From Burkholderiales bacterium (GTDB taxonomy: Bacteria > Pseudomonadota > Gammaproteobacteria > Burkholderiales > SG8-39), in assembly GCA_020846575.1 (NCBI GenBank), contig JADLDQ010000285.1:1-13560 (forward strand): a stretch of 13,560 nt of DNA, written 5' to 3'. Positions within the stretch are counted from its first letter, which is position 1. Each line of letters begins with the position of its first letter. A program made the position numbers and the translations under genes. Below the pieces are notes generated by a model that saw nothing but the letters and a program-made list of their open reading frames with translations, did not search any database and was not told where the DNA came from. Of the stretch, positions 1 to 5,497 are shown one piece after another.

Positions 1-51
1 AAACATACGCAAAACTAGACGAAACATCAAGAGTTTTGCATATGATTTGGG
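1..51. other. AT-rich flank abutting the 3' end of guaA
   Basis: These 51 bases have 18 G/C (35 percent), against roughly two thirds in the rest of the window. The change falls exactly at the guaA stop codon. No coding region can be supported in so short a stretch. It contains an inverted repeat, listed separately. The simplest reading is an ordinary AT-rich downstream region. The alternative is the left end of an element integrated at the guaA 3' end, which cannot be decided without the sequence to the left. Confidence 0.5.
5..43. repeat. Inverted repeat downstream of guaA (possible terminator or attachment-site arm)
   Basis: GCAAAACT (9-16) is the exact reverse complement of AGTTTTGC (32-39), with a 15-base loop. 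After one C/A mismatch (8/40) the pairing continues for three more bases (5-7 with 41-43), giving 11 pairs over 12 positions. Read on the guaA strand it lies 8 bases past the stop codon. The stem is AT-rich and followed by only a short T-rich stretch before the window edge, so it is a poor classical intrinsic terminator. A recombinase arm or core site is an alternative. Confidence 0.45.
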
Positions 52-1734
52 TCATTCCCACTCGATCGTCGCTGGCGGCTTGCTGGATATGTCGTACACA
101 ACCCGATTGATTCCACGAACCTCGTTGATGATTCTGTTGGACACTCTGGCGAGGAGCGCGTGCGGCAGTTCCGCCCAGTGCGCGGTCATGAAATCGCTGG
201 TCTGCACCGCGCGCAACGCCACCACGTGCTCGTAGGTGCGCCCGTCGCCCATGACGCCCACCGAGCGCACTGGCAGGAACACGGCGAAGGCCTGGGCGGT
301 TGCGTCGTACCAGCTGAGCGCCTCGGAATCGCCGCCGGCCTCGGCGGCCACCGCCGTGTTCCTCAGCTCCTCGGCGAAGATGGCGTCCGCGCGCCGCAGC
401 AGCTCGGCGTACTCGCGCTTGACCTCGCCGAGGATGCGCACACCAAGCCCCGGGCCCGGGAAAGGATGCCGGTACACCATCTCGCGCGGCAGCCCGAGCG
501 AAAGTCCCAGCTCGCGTACCTCGTCCTTGAACAGCTCTCGAAGCGGCTCGAGCAGCTTCAGGTGCAGCGTCTCCGGCAGGCCGCCCACGTTGTGGTGCGA
601 CTTGATGGCGGTCGCTTTGCGCGTCTTCGCACCGGCCGATTCGATCACGTCCGGGTAGATGGTGCCCTGCGCGAGCCAACGCGCCCCCTTCACCCTGGTC
701 GCCTCACGCTGGAACACTTCCACGAACTCGCGGCCAATGATCTTGCGCTTTTCCTCCGGGTCGCCGACGCCGGAAAGGCGCGACATGAACGCGTCGCTCG
801 CGTCGACATGGATCACCTTCACGCCGAGGTACCTGCCGAAGGTATCCATCACCTGTGCCGCCTCGTTCAGGCGCAGCAGGCCATGGTCGACGAACACGCA
901 GGTGAGTCGCTCGCCTATGGCGCGATGGATGAGTGCGGCTGCAACCGACGAATCGACGCCGCCCGAGAGACCGAGGATCACCTCTTCGTTCCCGACCTGC
1001 CTGCGGATGCGCTCGAGCGCCTCGCTGACGTAGTCCGGCATGCGCCAGTCGCCCTTGCAGCCGCAGATGTCGAGCACGAAGCGCCGCAGGATCGCGCGGC
1101 CCTGGAGCGTGTGGGTGACTTCTGGGTGGAACTGCAGGCCGTAGAGCCCGCGCGACTCGTCGGCCATGCCGGCGATCGGGCAGGAAGGCGTCGACGCCAT
1201 GAGCTTGAAGCCGGGCGGCAGCTCGCTCACCCGATCGCCGTGGCTCATCCACACCTTGAGCATGCCGTGGCCCTCTGGCGTGCGGTAATCCTCGATGCCG
1301 TCGAACAGGCGCGTGTGCCCGCGCGCACGGATCTCCGCATAGCCGAATTCGCGCGCCTTCCCGGGTTCGACCCGGCCGCCCAGCTGCTGGGCCATGGTCT
1401 GCATGCCGTAACAGATGCCCAGCACAGGCACGCCGAGCTCGAACACCGCGCGCGGTGCGCGATCCGTGTTCGACTCGGCCACCGACTGGTGGCTGCCCGA
1501 GAGGATGATGCCGCGCAGGCTGCCCGAGGCGGCGTATTCGCGGACCAACTGATCGCCCGCATCGCAGGGGTGGATCTCGCAGTAGACCCGTGCCTCGCGC
1601 ACCCGGCGGGCGATCAGCTGGGTGAGCTGCGAACCGAAGTCCAGGATCAGGATGCGCTCGTGCTGCGCGCGGGTGCGTTCATCCGCCGCGGGAGGCGACA
1701 GGGGCGATGCCGCGCGGGTCGGGCCCCGCGCCAT
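52..1734 (-). CDS. guaA: GMP synthase (glutamine-hydrolysing)
   Basis: Converts XMP to GMP using ATP and glutamine; this is the last step of de novo GMP synthesis, in the cytoplasm. From the ATG at 1734 the protein is 560 residues. An N-terminal class I glutamine amidotransferase domain (about 27-225) carries the nucleophile Cys108 in GICYGMQ and the His203/Glu205 pair in QFHPEVTH. The ATP pyrophosphatase domain follows, with the P-loop SGGVDSS (257-263). The C-terminal dimerisation domain ends in the family's typical ATIEWE. A short insert near 458-474 resembles that of betaproteobacterial GuaA. The homologous part starts near residue 27 (RILILDFGSQ), so this start adds about 26 residues; no ATG, GTG or TTG lies closer in frame. 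A GAGG lies 11 bases upstream, and the gap to the guaB stop is 13 bases, so it is co-transcribed with guaB. Identity is certain; the exact start is less so. Confidence 0.97.
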   Translation of the reverse strand: MARGPTRAASPLSPPAADERTRAQHERILILDFGSQLTQLIARRVREARVYCEIHPCDAGDQLVREYAASGSLRGIILSGSHQSVAESNTDRAPRAVFELGVPVLGICYGMQTMAQQLGGRVEPGKAREFGYAEIRARGHTRLFDGIEDYRTPEGHGMLKVWMSHGDRVSELPPGFKLMASTPSCPIAGMADESRGLYGLQFHPEVTHTLQGRAILRRFVLDICGCKGDWRMPDYVSEALERIRRQVGNEEVILGLSGGVDSSVAAALIHRAIGERLTCVFVDHGLLRLNEAAQVMDTFGRYLGVKVIHVDASDAFMSRLSGVGDPEEKRKIIGREFVEVFQREATRVKGARWLAQGTIYPDVIESAGAKTRKATAIKSHHNVGGLPETLHLKLLEPLRELFKDEVRELGLSLGLPREMVYRHPFPGPGLGVRILGEVKREYAELLRRADAIFAEELRNTAVAAEAGGDSEALSWYDATAQAFAVFLPVRSVGVMGDGRTYEHVVALRAVQTSDFMTAHWAELPHALLARVSNRIINEVRGINRVVYDISSKPPATIEWE

Positions 1735-1747
1735 GCGGGCGTTCGCC

Positions 1748-3208
1748 TCACTCGACACGATAGTTGGGCGCTTCCTTGACGATCTGCACGTCGTGCACGT
1801 GGGATTCGCGCATGCCCGCCGAAGTGATCTCGACGAACTGGGTGCGCTTGCGCATCGCCTCGATGGAATCGCAGCCGCAGTAGCCCATGCTGGAACGCAG
1901 CCCCCCCGTGAGCTGCTGGAGGATGGACACCACGCTGCCCTTGTAGGGTACTCGCCCCTCGATGCCTTCCGGTACCAGCTTTTCGGCATTGTTCTCGGCG
2001 TCCTGGAAGTAGCGGTCGGCCGAGCCCTGCTGCATCGCCGACAGCGACCCCATGCCGCGGTAGGACTTGTAGGAGCGTCCCTGGTAGAGGATGGTCTCGC
2101 CCGGCGCCTCTTCGGTGCCCGCGAACAGGCTGCCCAGCATCACGCAGTGCGCCCCGGCGGCGATCGCCTTGGCGATATCGCCGGAGAAGCGCACCCCGCC
2201 GTCGGCGACGACCGGGATACCGTTGCCCTTGAGCGCCTCCGCCACATTCTGGATCGCGGTGATCTGCGGGATGCCGACACCGGCCACCACGCGCGTGGTA
2301 CAGATCGAACCCGGGCCGATGCCGACCTTGACCGCGTCCGCACCGCAGTCGGCGAGCGCCTTGGCGGCCTCGGCGGTCGCGATGTTGCCGCCGATCACGT
2401 CGACCTGGGGCCAGGTGCGCTTGAGCCAGGCCACCCGCTCGAGCACGCCTTGCGCGTGACCGTGGGCGGTGTCGACCACGATCACGTCCACGCCCGCCTC
2501 GACCAGGACCGCGACCCGCTCTTCGGTGCCCTCGCCCACGCCGACCGCCGCCCCCACGCGCAGCTTGCCCAGCCCGTCCTTGGCGGCATCGGGATGCTCG
2601 GTGGACTTGAGGATGTCGGTGACGGTGATCAGACCGCGAAGCTCGAACGCGTCGTTCACCACCAGCACGCGCTCCAGGCGGTGCTTGTGCAGCAGGTCCT
2701 TCGCCTCCTCCTGGCTGGCGCCTTCCTTGACGTAGATCAGGCGCTCGCGCGGCGTCATAATGGCCCGGACCGCAAGCGAGAGGTTGGTCTCGAAGCGGTA
2801 ATCGCGGTTGGTCACGACGCCGACCACCTTTCCCGCCTCCACCACCGGGAAGCCCGAGACGCGGTGCTGGCGGGTCAACTCCAGCAGTTCGCGCACCGCC
2901 AGGTCCGGCGGCACGGTCATCGGGTCCTTCAGTACGCCGGATTCGTAGCGCTTGACCTTCGAGACCTCGGCCGCCTGCGCCTTCGCCGGCAGGTTCTTGT
3001 GGATGATGCCGATACCGCCCTCCTGCGCCAGCGCGATGGCAAGCCGAGCCTCGGTGACCGTGTCCATCGCCGCCGACACCAGCGGGACGTTGAGCGCGAT
3101 GCGCCGGGTGAGGCAGGACTTGAGGCTGACTTCGCGGGGCAGTACGGTGGAGTGGGCCGGAACCAGGAGGACGTCGTCGAACGTCAGTGCCCTTTGGATC
3201 ACGCGCAT
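1748..3208 (-). CDS. guaB: Inosine-5'-monophosphate dehydrogenase
   Basis: Oxidises IMP to XMP with NAD+, the committed and rate-limiting step toward guanine nucleotides; its product is the substrate of GuaA just downstream. The 486-residue length is usual for the family. The N-terminal motif LTFDDVLLVP begins the TIM barrel. Two CBS domains are inserted at about 95-205 (VKRYESGVLKDPMTV through VTDILKS). The catalytic loop GIGPGSICTTR places the nucleophile at Cys303. ADGGVRFSGD (335-344) binds the phosphate, and the mobile flap carries Arg399-Tyr400 in SADRYF. The ATG at 3208 is preceded by no clear Shine-Dalgarno sequence. A TATAAT lies about 23 bases upstream, implying a very short leader with no room for a riboswitch. 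It is the first gene of the guaBA operon. Confidence 0.97.
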   Translation of the reverse strand: MRVIQRALTFDDVLLVPAHSTVLPREVSLKSCLTRRIALNVPLVSAAMDTVTEARLAIALAQEGGIGIIHKNLPAKAQAAEVSKVKRYESGVLKDPMTVPPDLAVRELLELTRQHRVSGFPVVEAGKVVGVVTNRDYRFETNLSLAVRAIMTPRERLIYVKEGASQEEAKDLLHKHRLERVLVVNDAFELRGLITVTDILKSTEHPDAAKDGLGKLRVGAAVGVGEGTEERVAVLVEAGVDVIVVDTAHGHAQGVLERVAWLKRTWPQVDVIGGNIATAEAAKALADCGADAVKVGIGPGSICTTRVVAGVGIPQITAIQNVAEALKGNGIPVVADGGVRFSGDIAKAIAAGAHCVMLGSLFAGTEEAPGETILYQGRSYKSYRGMGSLSAMQQGSADRYFQDAENNAEKLVPEGIEGRVPYKGSVVSILQQLTGGLRSSMGYCGCDSIEAMRKRTQFVEITSAGMRESHVHDVQIVKEAPNYRVE

Positions 3209-3231
3209 GAGGCGGCACCCGCAAAAACGGC

Positions 3232-3237
3232 ATTATA
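3232..3237 (-). promoter_or_regulatory. Candidate -10 box of the guaBA promoter
   Basis: On the minus strand these bases read TATAAT, a perfect sigma-70 -10 hexamer, 23 bases ahead of the guaB ATG. No good -35 hexamer is seen at 16-18 bases spacing (the sequence there is GC only). Either the promoter relies on an activator, or it is weak at -35, as many promoters in GC-rich betaproteobacteria are. The predicted transcript would start near 3225. Confidence 0.55.
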
Positions 3238-3275
3238 CGCGCAGGTCAGCGGCGCCGCGGATCGCAACGCGCTCA

Positions 3276-3314
3276 GCGCGCGGCGTTCCCGTACGCATCG
3301 CGGCCGCCGCGCGC
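3276..3314. repeat. 10-bp GC inverted repeat between two divergent promoters
   Basis: GCGCGCGGCG (3276-3285) is exactly complementary to CGCCGCGCGC (3305-3314) across a 19-base loop. It lies between the guaB -10 box and the -35 box of the DUF4124 gene. It could be an operator or a leader structure, or simply chance in GC-only sequence; nothing decides between these here. Confidence 0.35.
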
Positions 3315-3346
3315 CGCAACAGCGTCGCGGCAGTCGCGGTTACGGT

Positions 3347-3375
3347 TTGACGCTCCTGGAGAAAGTCGCTATGGT
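3347..3375 (+). promoter_or_regulatory. Sigma-70 type promoter of the DUF4124 gene
   Basis: TTGACG (3347-3352, five of six matches to the -35 consensus) is separated by exactly 17 bases from TATGGT (3370-3375, four of six matches to the -10). Transcription would start near 3382, leaving a leader of about 25 bases that contains the AAGGA at 3393-3397. The in-frame ATG at 3371 falls inside the -10 box, so it is unlikely to be the translation start. Confidence 0.6.
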
Positions 3376-3406
3376 GACTCGTCGCCCTCCGCAAGGAAAC
3401 TGCGCC

Positions 3407-3904
3407 ATGCGCGTGCTGCTGATTGCGGGACTGCTTCTCGCCGCGACGGGAACGCAAGCTCAGGTCTACAAGTGTGTCAGCCCCGGTGGGCAGACAGTCT
3501 ATTCGCAGAGTCCATGCCCCAAGAACGCGCGTTCGACCACGCTCGAGCGCAACGCCCCCCGTGCGGCTCCAGCGCCCCAGGCGAAGTCGGACAAGGGCGA
3601 CGCCGCGAAGGGCGAGGCGGCCAAGGCGCCCGCCGGACCCAAGTCGACCGCCGACCTGGAGCAGGATTTCCGCAAGCGGCAGCAGACCAAGCAGGAGGAG
3701 ACCGAGAAACTCGCCAAGGAGCAGACCCAGCAACGCGACCGCGAGGAGAACTGCAAGAACGCGCGGCTGCAGGTGGTCAATCTGGAATCGAACCCACGGC
3801 AGATGCGGGTCAACGAGGCGGGTGAGCGCTACTTCCTGGACGACGATCAGCTCGCGGCCGCGAAGACCCAGGCGCAGCGCGCCGTCGAGTCCTGGTGCAA
3901 GTAG
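3407..3904 (+). CDS. Exported DUF4124 domain protein
   Basis: A 165-residue protein with a clear signal peptide (MRVLLIAGLLLAATGTQA, cleavage expected after residue 18), so probably periplasmic. Directly after it comes the DUF4124 signature: QVYKCVSPGGQTVYSQSPCP, with Cys23 and Cys37 spaced for a disulfide. Residues about 50-80 are a low-complexity Ala/Pro/Lys linker. Residues 82-115 are highly charged and rich in Gln/Glu/Lys, probably helical or a coiled coil. The tail has two more cysteines (Cys116 and Cys164). The ATG at 3407 is chosen because AAGGA lies 9 bases upstream, the signal peptide starts there, and the upstream in-frame ATG lies in the promoter. The family has no established function that I know of. 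Its position next to guaBA and ratA/rnfH is, from memory, common in betaproteobacteria. Function is not assigned. Confidence 0.85.
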   Translation: MRVLLIAGLLLAATGTQAQVYKCVSPGGQTVYSQSPCPKNARSTTLERNAPRAAPAPQAKSDKGDAAKGEAAKAPAGPKSTADLEQDFRKRQQTKQEETEKLAKEQTQQRDREENCKNARLQVVNLESNPRQMRVNEAGERYFLDDDQLAAAKTQAQRAVESWCK

Positions 3905-3926
3905 CGCGCGTGCCCTCGGCGCGCCG

Positions 3927-3942
3927 CCCGGCGTCCGGGTTT
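3927..3942 (+). terminator. Weak terminator-like hairpin after the DUF4124 gene
   Basis: CCCGG (3927-3931) pairs with CCGGG (3935-3939) around a three-base loop and is followed by TTT (3940-3942). The stem is short and the T-tract minimal. It lies in the 37-base gap between the convergent DUF4124 and rnfH genes, where a terminator would be expected. Confidence 0.3.
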
Positions 3943-4226
3943 CAGCGCCGCCCGGGACGGCTGGCGCGATGCCGGCGGGCCTGCCTGGGATCGGCCCTCA
4001 GGGGACGGTAGATTTCGACCCGGTCGCCGTCCGCCAGGCGGGTGTCCAGCGACACCACGCGGCCGAAGATCCCGGCGTGCGCCAGGTCGACCCGCGGGCA
4101 CCGCGCTGCGATTCCGCTGGCCTCGAGCGCGTCGCGAACGGTGCTTTCCTCCGCGAGTTCCAAGCGGCGCACCTCCAGGCGGTCCGCGCCCGCGCGCACG
4201 ATCTCGACGCGGATTCGCCTGGTCAT
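3942..4226 (-). CDS. rnfH: RnfH family ubiquitin-like protein (RatB)
   Basis: A 94-residue beta-grasp (ubiquitin-like) protein of the RnfH/UPF0125 family. The diagnostic C-terminal block is present: HAGIFGR at about 50-56, then DTRLADGDRVEIYRPLRADP (61-80), followed by a basic tail (RQARRHRASRPGRR). The ATG at 4226 lies 7 bases after the ratA stop, so the two are co-transcribed and probably translationally coupled. The name comes from an association with rnf operons in some species, but no rnf genes are present here. In Escherichia coli the homologue sits beside ratA and smpB, the same neighbourhood as here, where it was called ratB. Biochemical function is not settled. Family assignment is firm. 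Confidence 0.88.
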   Translation of the reverse strand: MTRRIRVEIVRAGADRLEVRRLELAEESTVRDALEASGIAARCPRVDLAHAGIFGRVVSLDTRLADGDRVEIYRPLRADPRQARRHRASRPGRR

Positions 4227-4233
4227 ACCCGGC

Positions 4234-4659
4234 TCAAGTCTGGTTGGCCCGGCGCACGAACGCGTCCACCAGGGTATTGGCGATGTGCCGGAAGACCGGT
4301 CCCGCAATGCGCTCGAGCACCCGGTTGGAGAAGTCGTATTCGAGCCGCAGACTCACCTTGCACGAATCCTCGGCGAGCGACTCGAAGCGCCACAGGCCCT
4401 GCAGGTGCCTGAATGGGCCCGAGAGCAGCCGGATGTCGATCGCGCGGCCCGGCTCGTTGCGGTTCTCGGTGGAAAATTGTTGCCGTATGCCGTGGTAGGA
4501 GATGTGCAGGACCGCGACCGTGAGGTTCCCTTTGCGCTCGGGAACCTCGGTGGCACTGCACCAGGGCAGGAACTCGGGATAGGCTTCGATGCCTTCCACC
4601 AGCTCGTACATGCGCCGGGCCGGCCGCTCCACCAGGGCCGAGCGTTCGATGACGATCAC
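4234..4659 (-). CDS. ratA: RatA-like START/polyketide cyclase (coenzyme Q-binding) family protein
   Basis: A 141-residue member of the SRPBCC/START-like family. Recognisable landmarks: an N-terminal strand VIVIERSALVERP, the helix MYELVEGIEAYPEFLPWC (17-34), the central DGPF-like LSGPFRHLQGLWRF (79-92), and the C-terminal helix IAGPVFRHIANTLVDAFVRRA (118-138). Homologues are described either as RatA, which interferes with 50S-30S ribosome joining in E. coli, or as Coq10-like quinone-binding proteins; the sequence cannot separate these. The start is GTG at 4659. Homologues begin only a few residues before this conserved strand, and an upstream ATG at 4773 would add 38 residues encoded by the repeat element. 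The bases before the GTG are an unusual G-run (GGGGGCGGGGGCGG) instead of a standard Shine-Dalgarno sequence. First gene of ratA-rnfH. Confidence 0.88.
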   Translation of the reverse strand: MIVIERSALVERPARRMYELVEGIEAYPEFLPWCSATEVPERKGNLTVAVLHISYHGIRQQFSTENRNEPGRAIDIRLLSGPFRHLQGLWRFESLAEDSCKVSLRLEYDFSNRVLERIAGPVFRHIANTLVDAFVRRANQT

Positions 4660-4690
4660 GCCGCCCCCGCCCCCGCGGTGCGCCGTACAC

Positions 4691-4722
4691 GAGCGCGCCG
4701 GGCCGCCCCCGGCGCGAATCCC
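4691..4722. repeat. 32-bp direct repeat, copy 1, containing a GC palindrome
   Basis: Identical base for base to 4817-4848. Within it CGCGCCGGG (4694-4702) pairs perfectly with CCCGGCGCG (4708-4716) over a five-base loop. A second perfect hairpin starts at its last base: CTTGTCGC (4722-4729), loop GAA, GCGACAAG (4733-4740). It forms the ratA-side edge of the structured ratA/smpB intergenic element. Confidence 0.85.
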
Positions 4723-4783
4723 TTGTCGCGAAGCGACAAGGCAATCCTGTGAGCCGCGTGGACAACGCTGCACCGCGATCCAC

Positions 4784-4813
4784 GGACGACCTTCAACAAC
4801 CGAAAGGTAGTCC
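4784..4813. repeat. Hairpin in the interior of the ratA/smpB intergenic element
   Basis: GGAC-g-ACCTT (4784-4793) pairs with AAGGT-a-GTCC (4804-4813), nine pairs with one G/A mismatch and a ten-base loop. A weaker six-pair stem, CGTGGA (4757-4762) with TCCACG (4779-4784), adjoins it. Together with the palindromes in the flanking direct repeats, most of the 158-base element can fold. Confidence 0.5.
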
Positions 4814-4816
4814 AGT

Positions 4817-4848
4817 GAGCGCGCCGGGCCGCCCCCGGCGCGAATCCC
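4817..4848. repeat. 32-bp direct repeat, copy 2
   Basis: Exact copy of 4691-4722 at an offset of 126 bases, with the same nine-pair GC palindrome (4820-4828 with 4834-4842). The 18 bases after it still match those after copy 1 at 11 positions (for example AGCGAC). The repeat unit therefore seems longer than 32 bases, with a diverged edge. It ends 26 bases before the smpB start codon, so it lies where the smpB promoter or leader should be. Confidence 0.85.
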
Positions 4849-4874
4849 ATGACGCCTAGCGACGGGTCACCCCC

Positions 4875-5324
4875 ATGAGCATCGTCGAGAACCGCAAGGC
4901 CTTCCACGACTACTTCATCGAGGAGCGATTCGAGGCGGGTCTCGCGCTGGAAGGCTGGGAGGTCAAGGCGATGCGCGCGGGCCGCGTCCAATTGAAGGAA
5001 GCGTACGTGGTGATCCGCGCCGGCGAGATCTTCCTGATCGGCGCGCACATCAGCCCGCTGCCGGCCGCCTCGACCCACGTTACGCCCGATCCGGTGCGAA
5101 CGCGCAAGCTGCTCCTGCACGCCGGTGAGATCCGAAAGCTGATCGGCAAGGTGGAACGGGCCGGGTACTCGCTGGTGCCTATCAACCTGCATTACGCCAA
5201 GGGACGCATCAAGTTGGAGATCGCCCTCGCCCGCGGCAAGAAGCAGTACGACAAGCGGGAAGCGCACAAGGAGCGTGACTGGAAGCGCGAACAGCAGCGC
5301 CTGCTGCGCAGCCGCAACCGCTGA
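4875..5324 (+). CDS. smpB: SsrA-binding protein SmpB
   Basis: RNA-binding partner of tmRNA in trans-translation. It delivers tmRNA to stalled ribosomes so that the truncated peptide is tagged and the ribosome released. The 149-residue protein shows the family landmarks in order: NRKAFHDYFIEERFEAGLALEGWEVKA-type N-terminus (6-32), the beta-barrel segments GEIFLIGAHISP (50-61) and VPINLHYAKGRIKLEIALARGKK (102-124). It ends in the lysine/arginine-rich tail KKQYDKREAHKERDWKREQQR, which mimics an anticodon arm in the decoding centre. The ATG at 4875 matches the family start; its Shine-Dalgarno is weak (GGG 8 bases upstream). It diverges from ratA, the same arrangement as in E. coli. No tmRNA gene is visible beside it. 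Confidence 0.97.
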   Translation: MSIVENRKAFHDYFIEERFEAGLALEGWEVKAMRAGRVQLKEAYVVIRAGEIFLIGAHISPLPAASTHVTPDPVRTRKLLLHAGEIRKLIGKVERAGYSLVPINLHYAKGRIKLEIALARGKKQYDKREAHKERDWKREQQRLLRSRNR

Positions 5325-5497
5325 GGGCGCAAGCGCCACCCGGGAGGGGTTGCCTCTGGCAGCCATGGTCGTGCAGCCGTGCTTGACGAGCATCGAGAGT
5401 CCATCGCCGGTCCTGCGCCCGCGGCCCGCCTCGGGGCGGGAGCCGCATTGTAACGGTCCGAATACCCAAACCTGCCGCCCTTTGCCGCGCCGCCGCC
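5325..5497. other. Gene-free gap between convergent smpB and the methyltransferase gene
   Basis: These 173 bases carry no supportable gene. They hold a small hairpin (GGTTGCC 5348-5354 with GGCAGCC 5358-5364, one G/T pair), the larger hairpin at 5421-5446, and on the minus strand a TACAAT (5452-5447) that resembles a -10 box pointing toward, and antisense to, smpB. No -35 hexamer is seen at normal spacing. Confidence 0.5.
5421..5446. terminator. Strong GC hairpin between convergent genes, possible bidirectional terminator
   Basis: GCGGC (5421-5425) and CCGCC (5426-5430) pair with GGCGG (5435-5439) and GCCGC (5442-5446), with a TCGG tetraloop and a two-base bulge (5440-5441): ten GC pairs. 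The position between convergent genes suits a terminator for both strands. No T-tract follows on either strand, so termination is inferred from structure and context only. Confidence 0.35.

Noticed and set aside
160..1779. Long open frame on the plus strand opposite guaA
   Set aside because: It is antisense to an unmistakable GMP synthase, has no recognisable domain and a His/Arg/Ala-rich composition typical of the reverse strand of GC-rich genes.
3209..3240. Purine riboswitch ahead of guaB
   Set aside because: The distance from the -10 box to the ATG leaves a leader of only about 17 bases, too short for any riboswitch.
1622..3406. Plus-strand open frame running opposite guaB and joining in frame with the DUF4124 gene
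   Set aside because: Only the part from 3407 is a real gene: signal peptide, ribosome binding site and promoter all lie at that point. The upstream part is antisense to guaB.
5326..5337. GGCG-CAAG-CGCC hairpin just after smpB as a terminator
   Set aside because: Four-pair stem with no T-tract; too weak to call.
5325..5497. tmRNA (ssrA) gene next to smpB
   Set aside because: No tmRNA-like 5' or 3' end, no tag-peptide reading frame, and the gap is too short for a full tmRNA.
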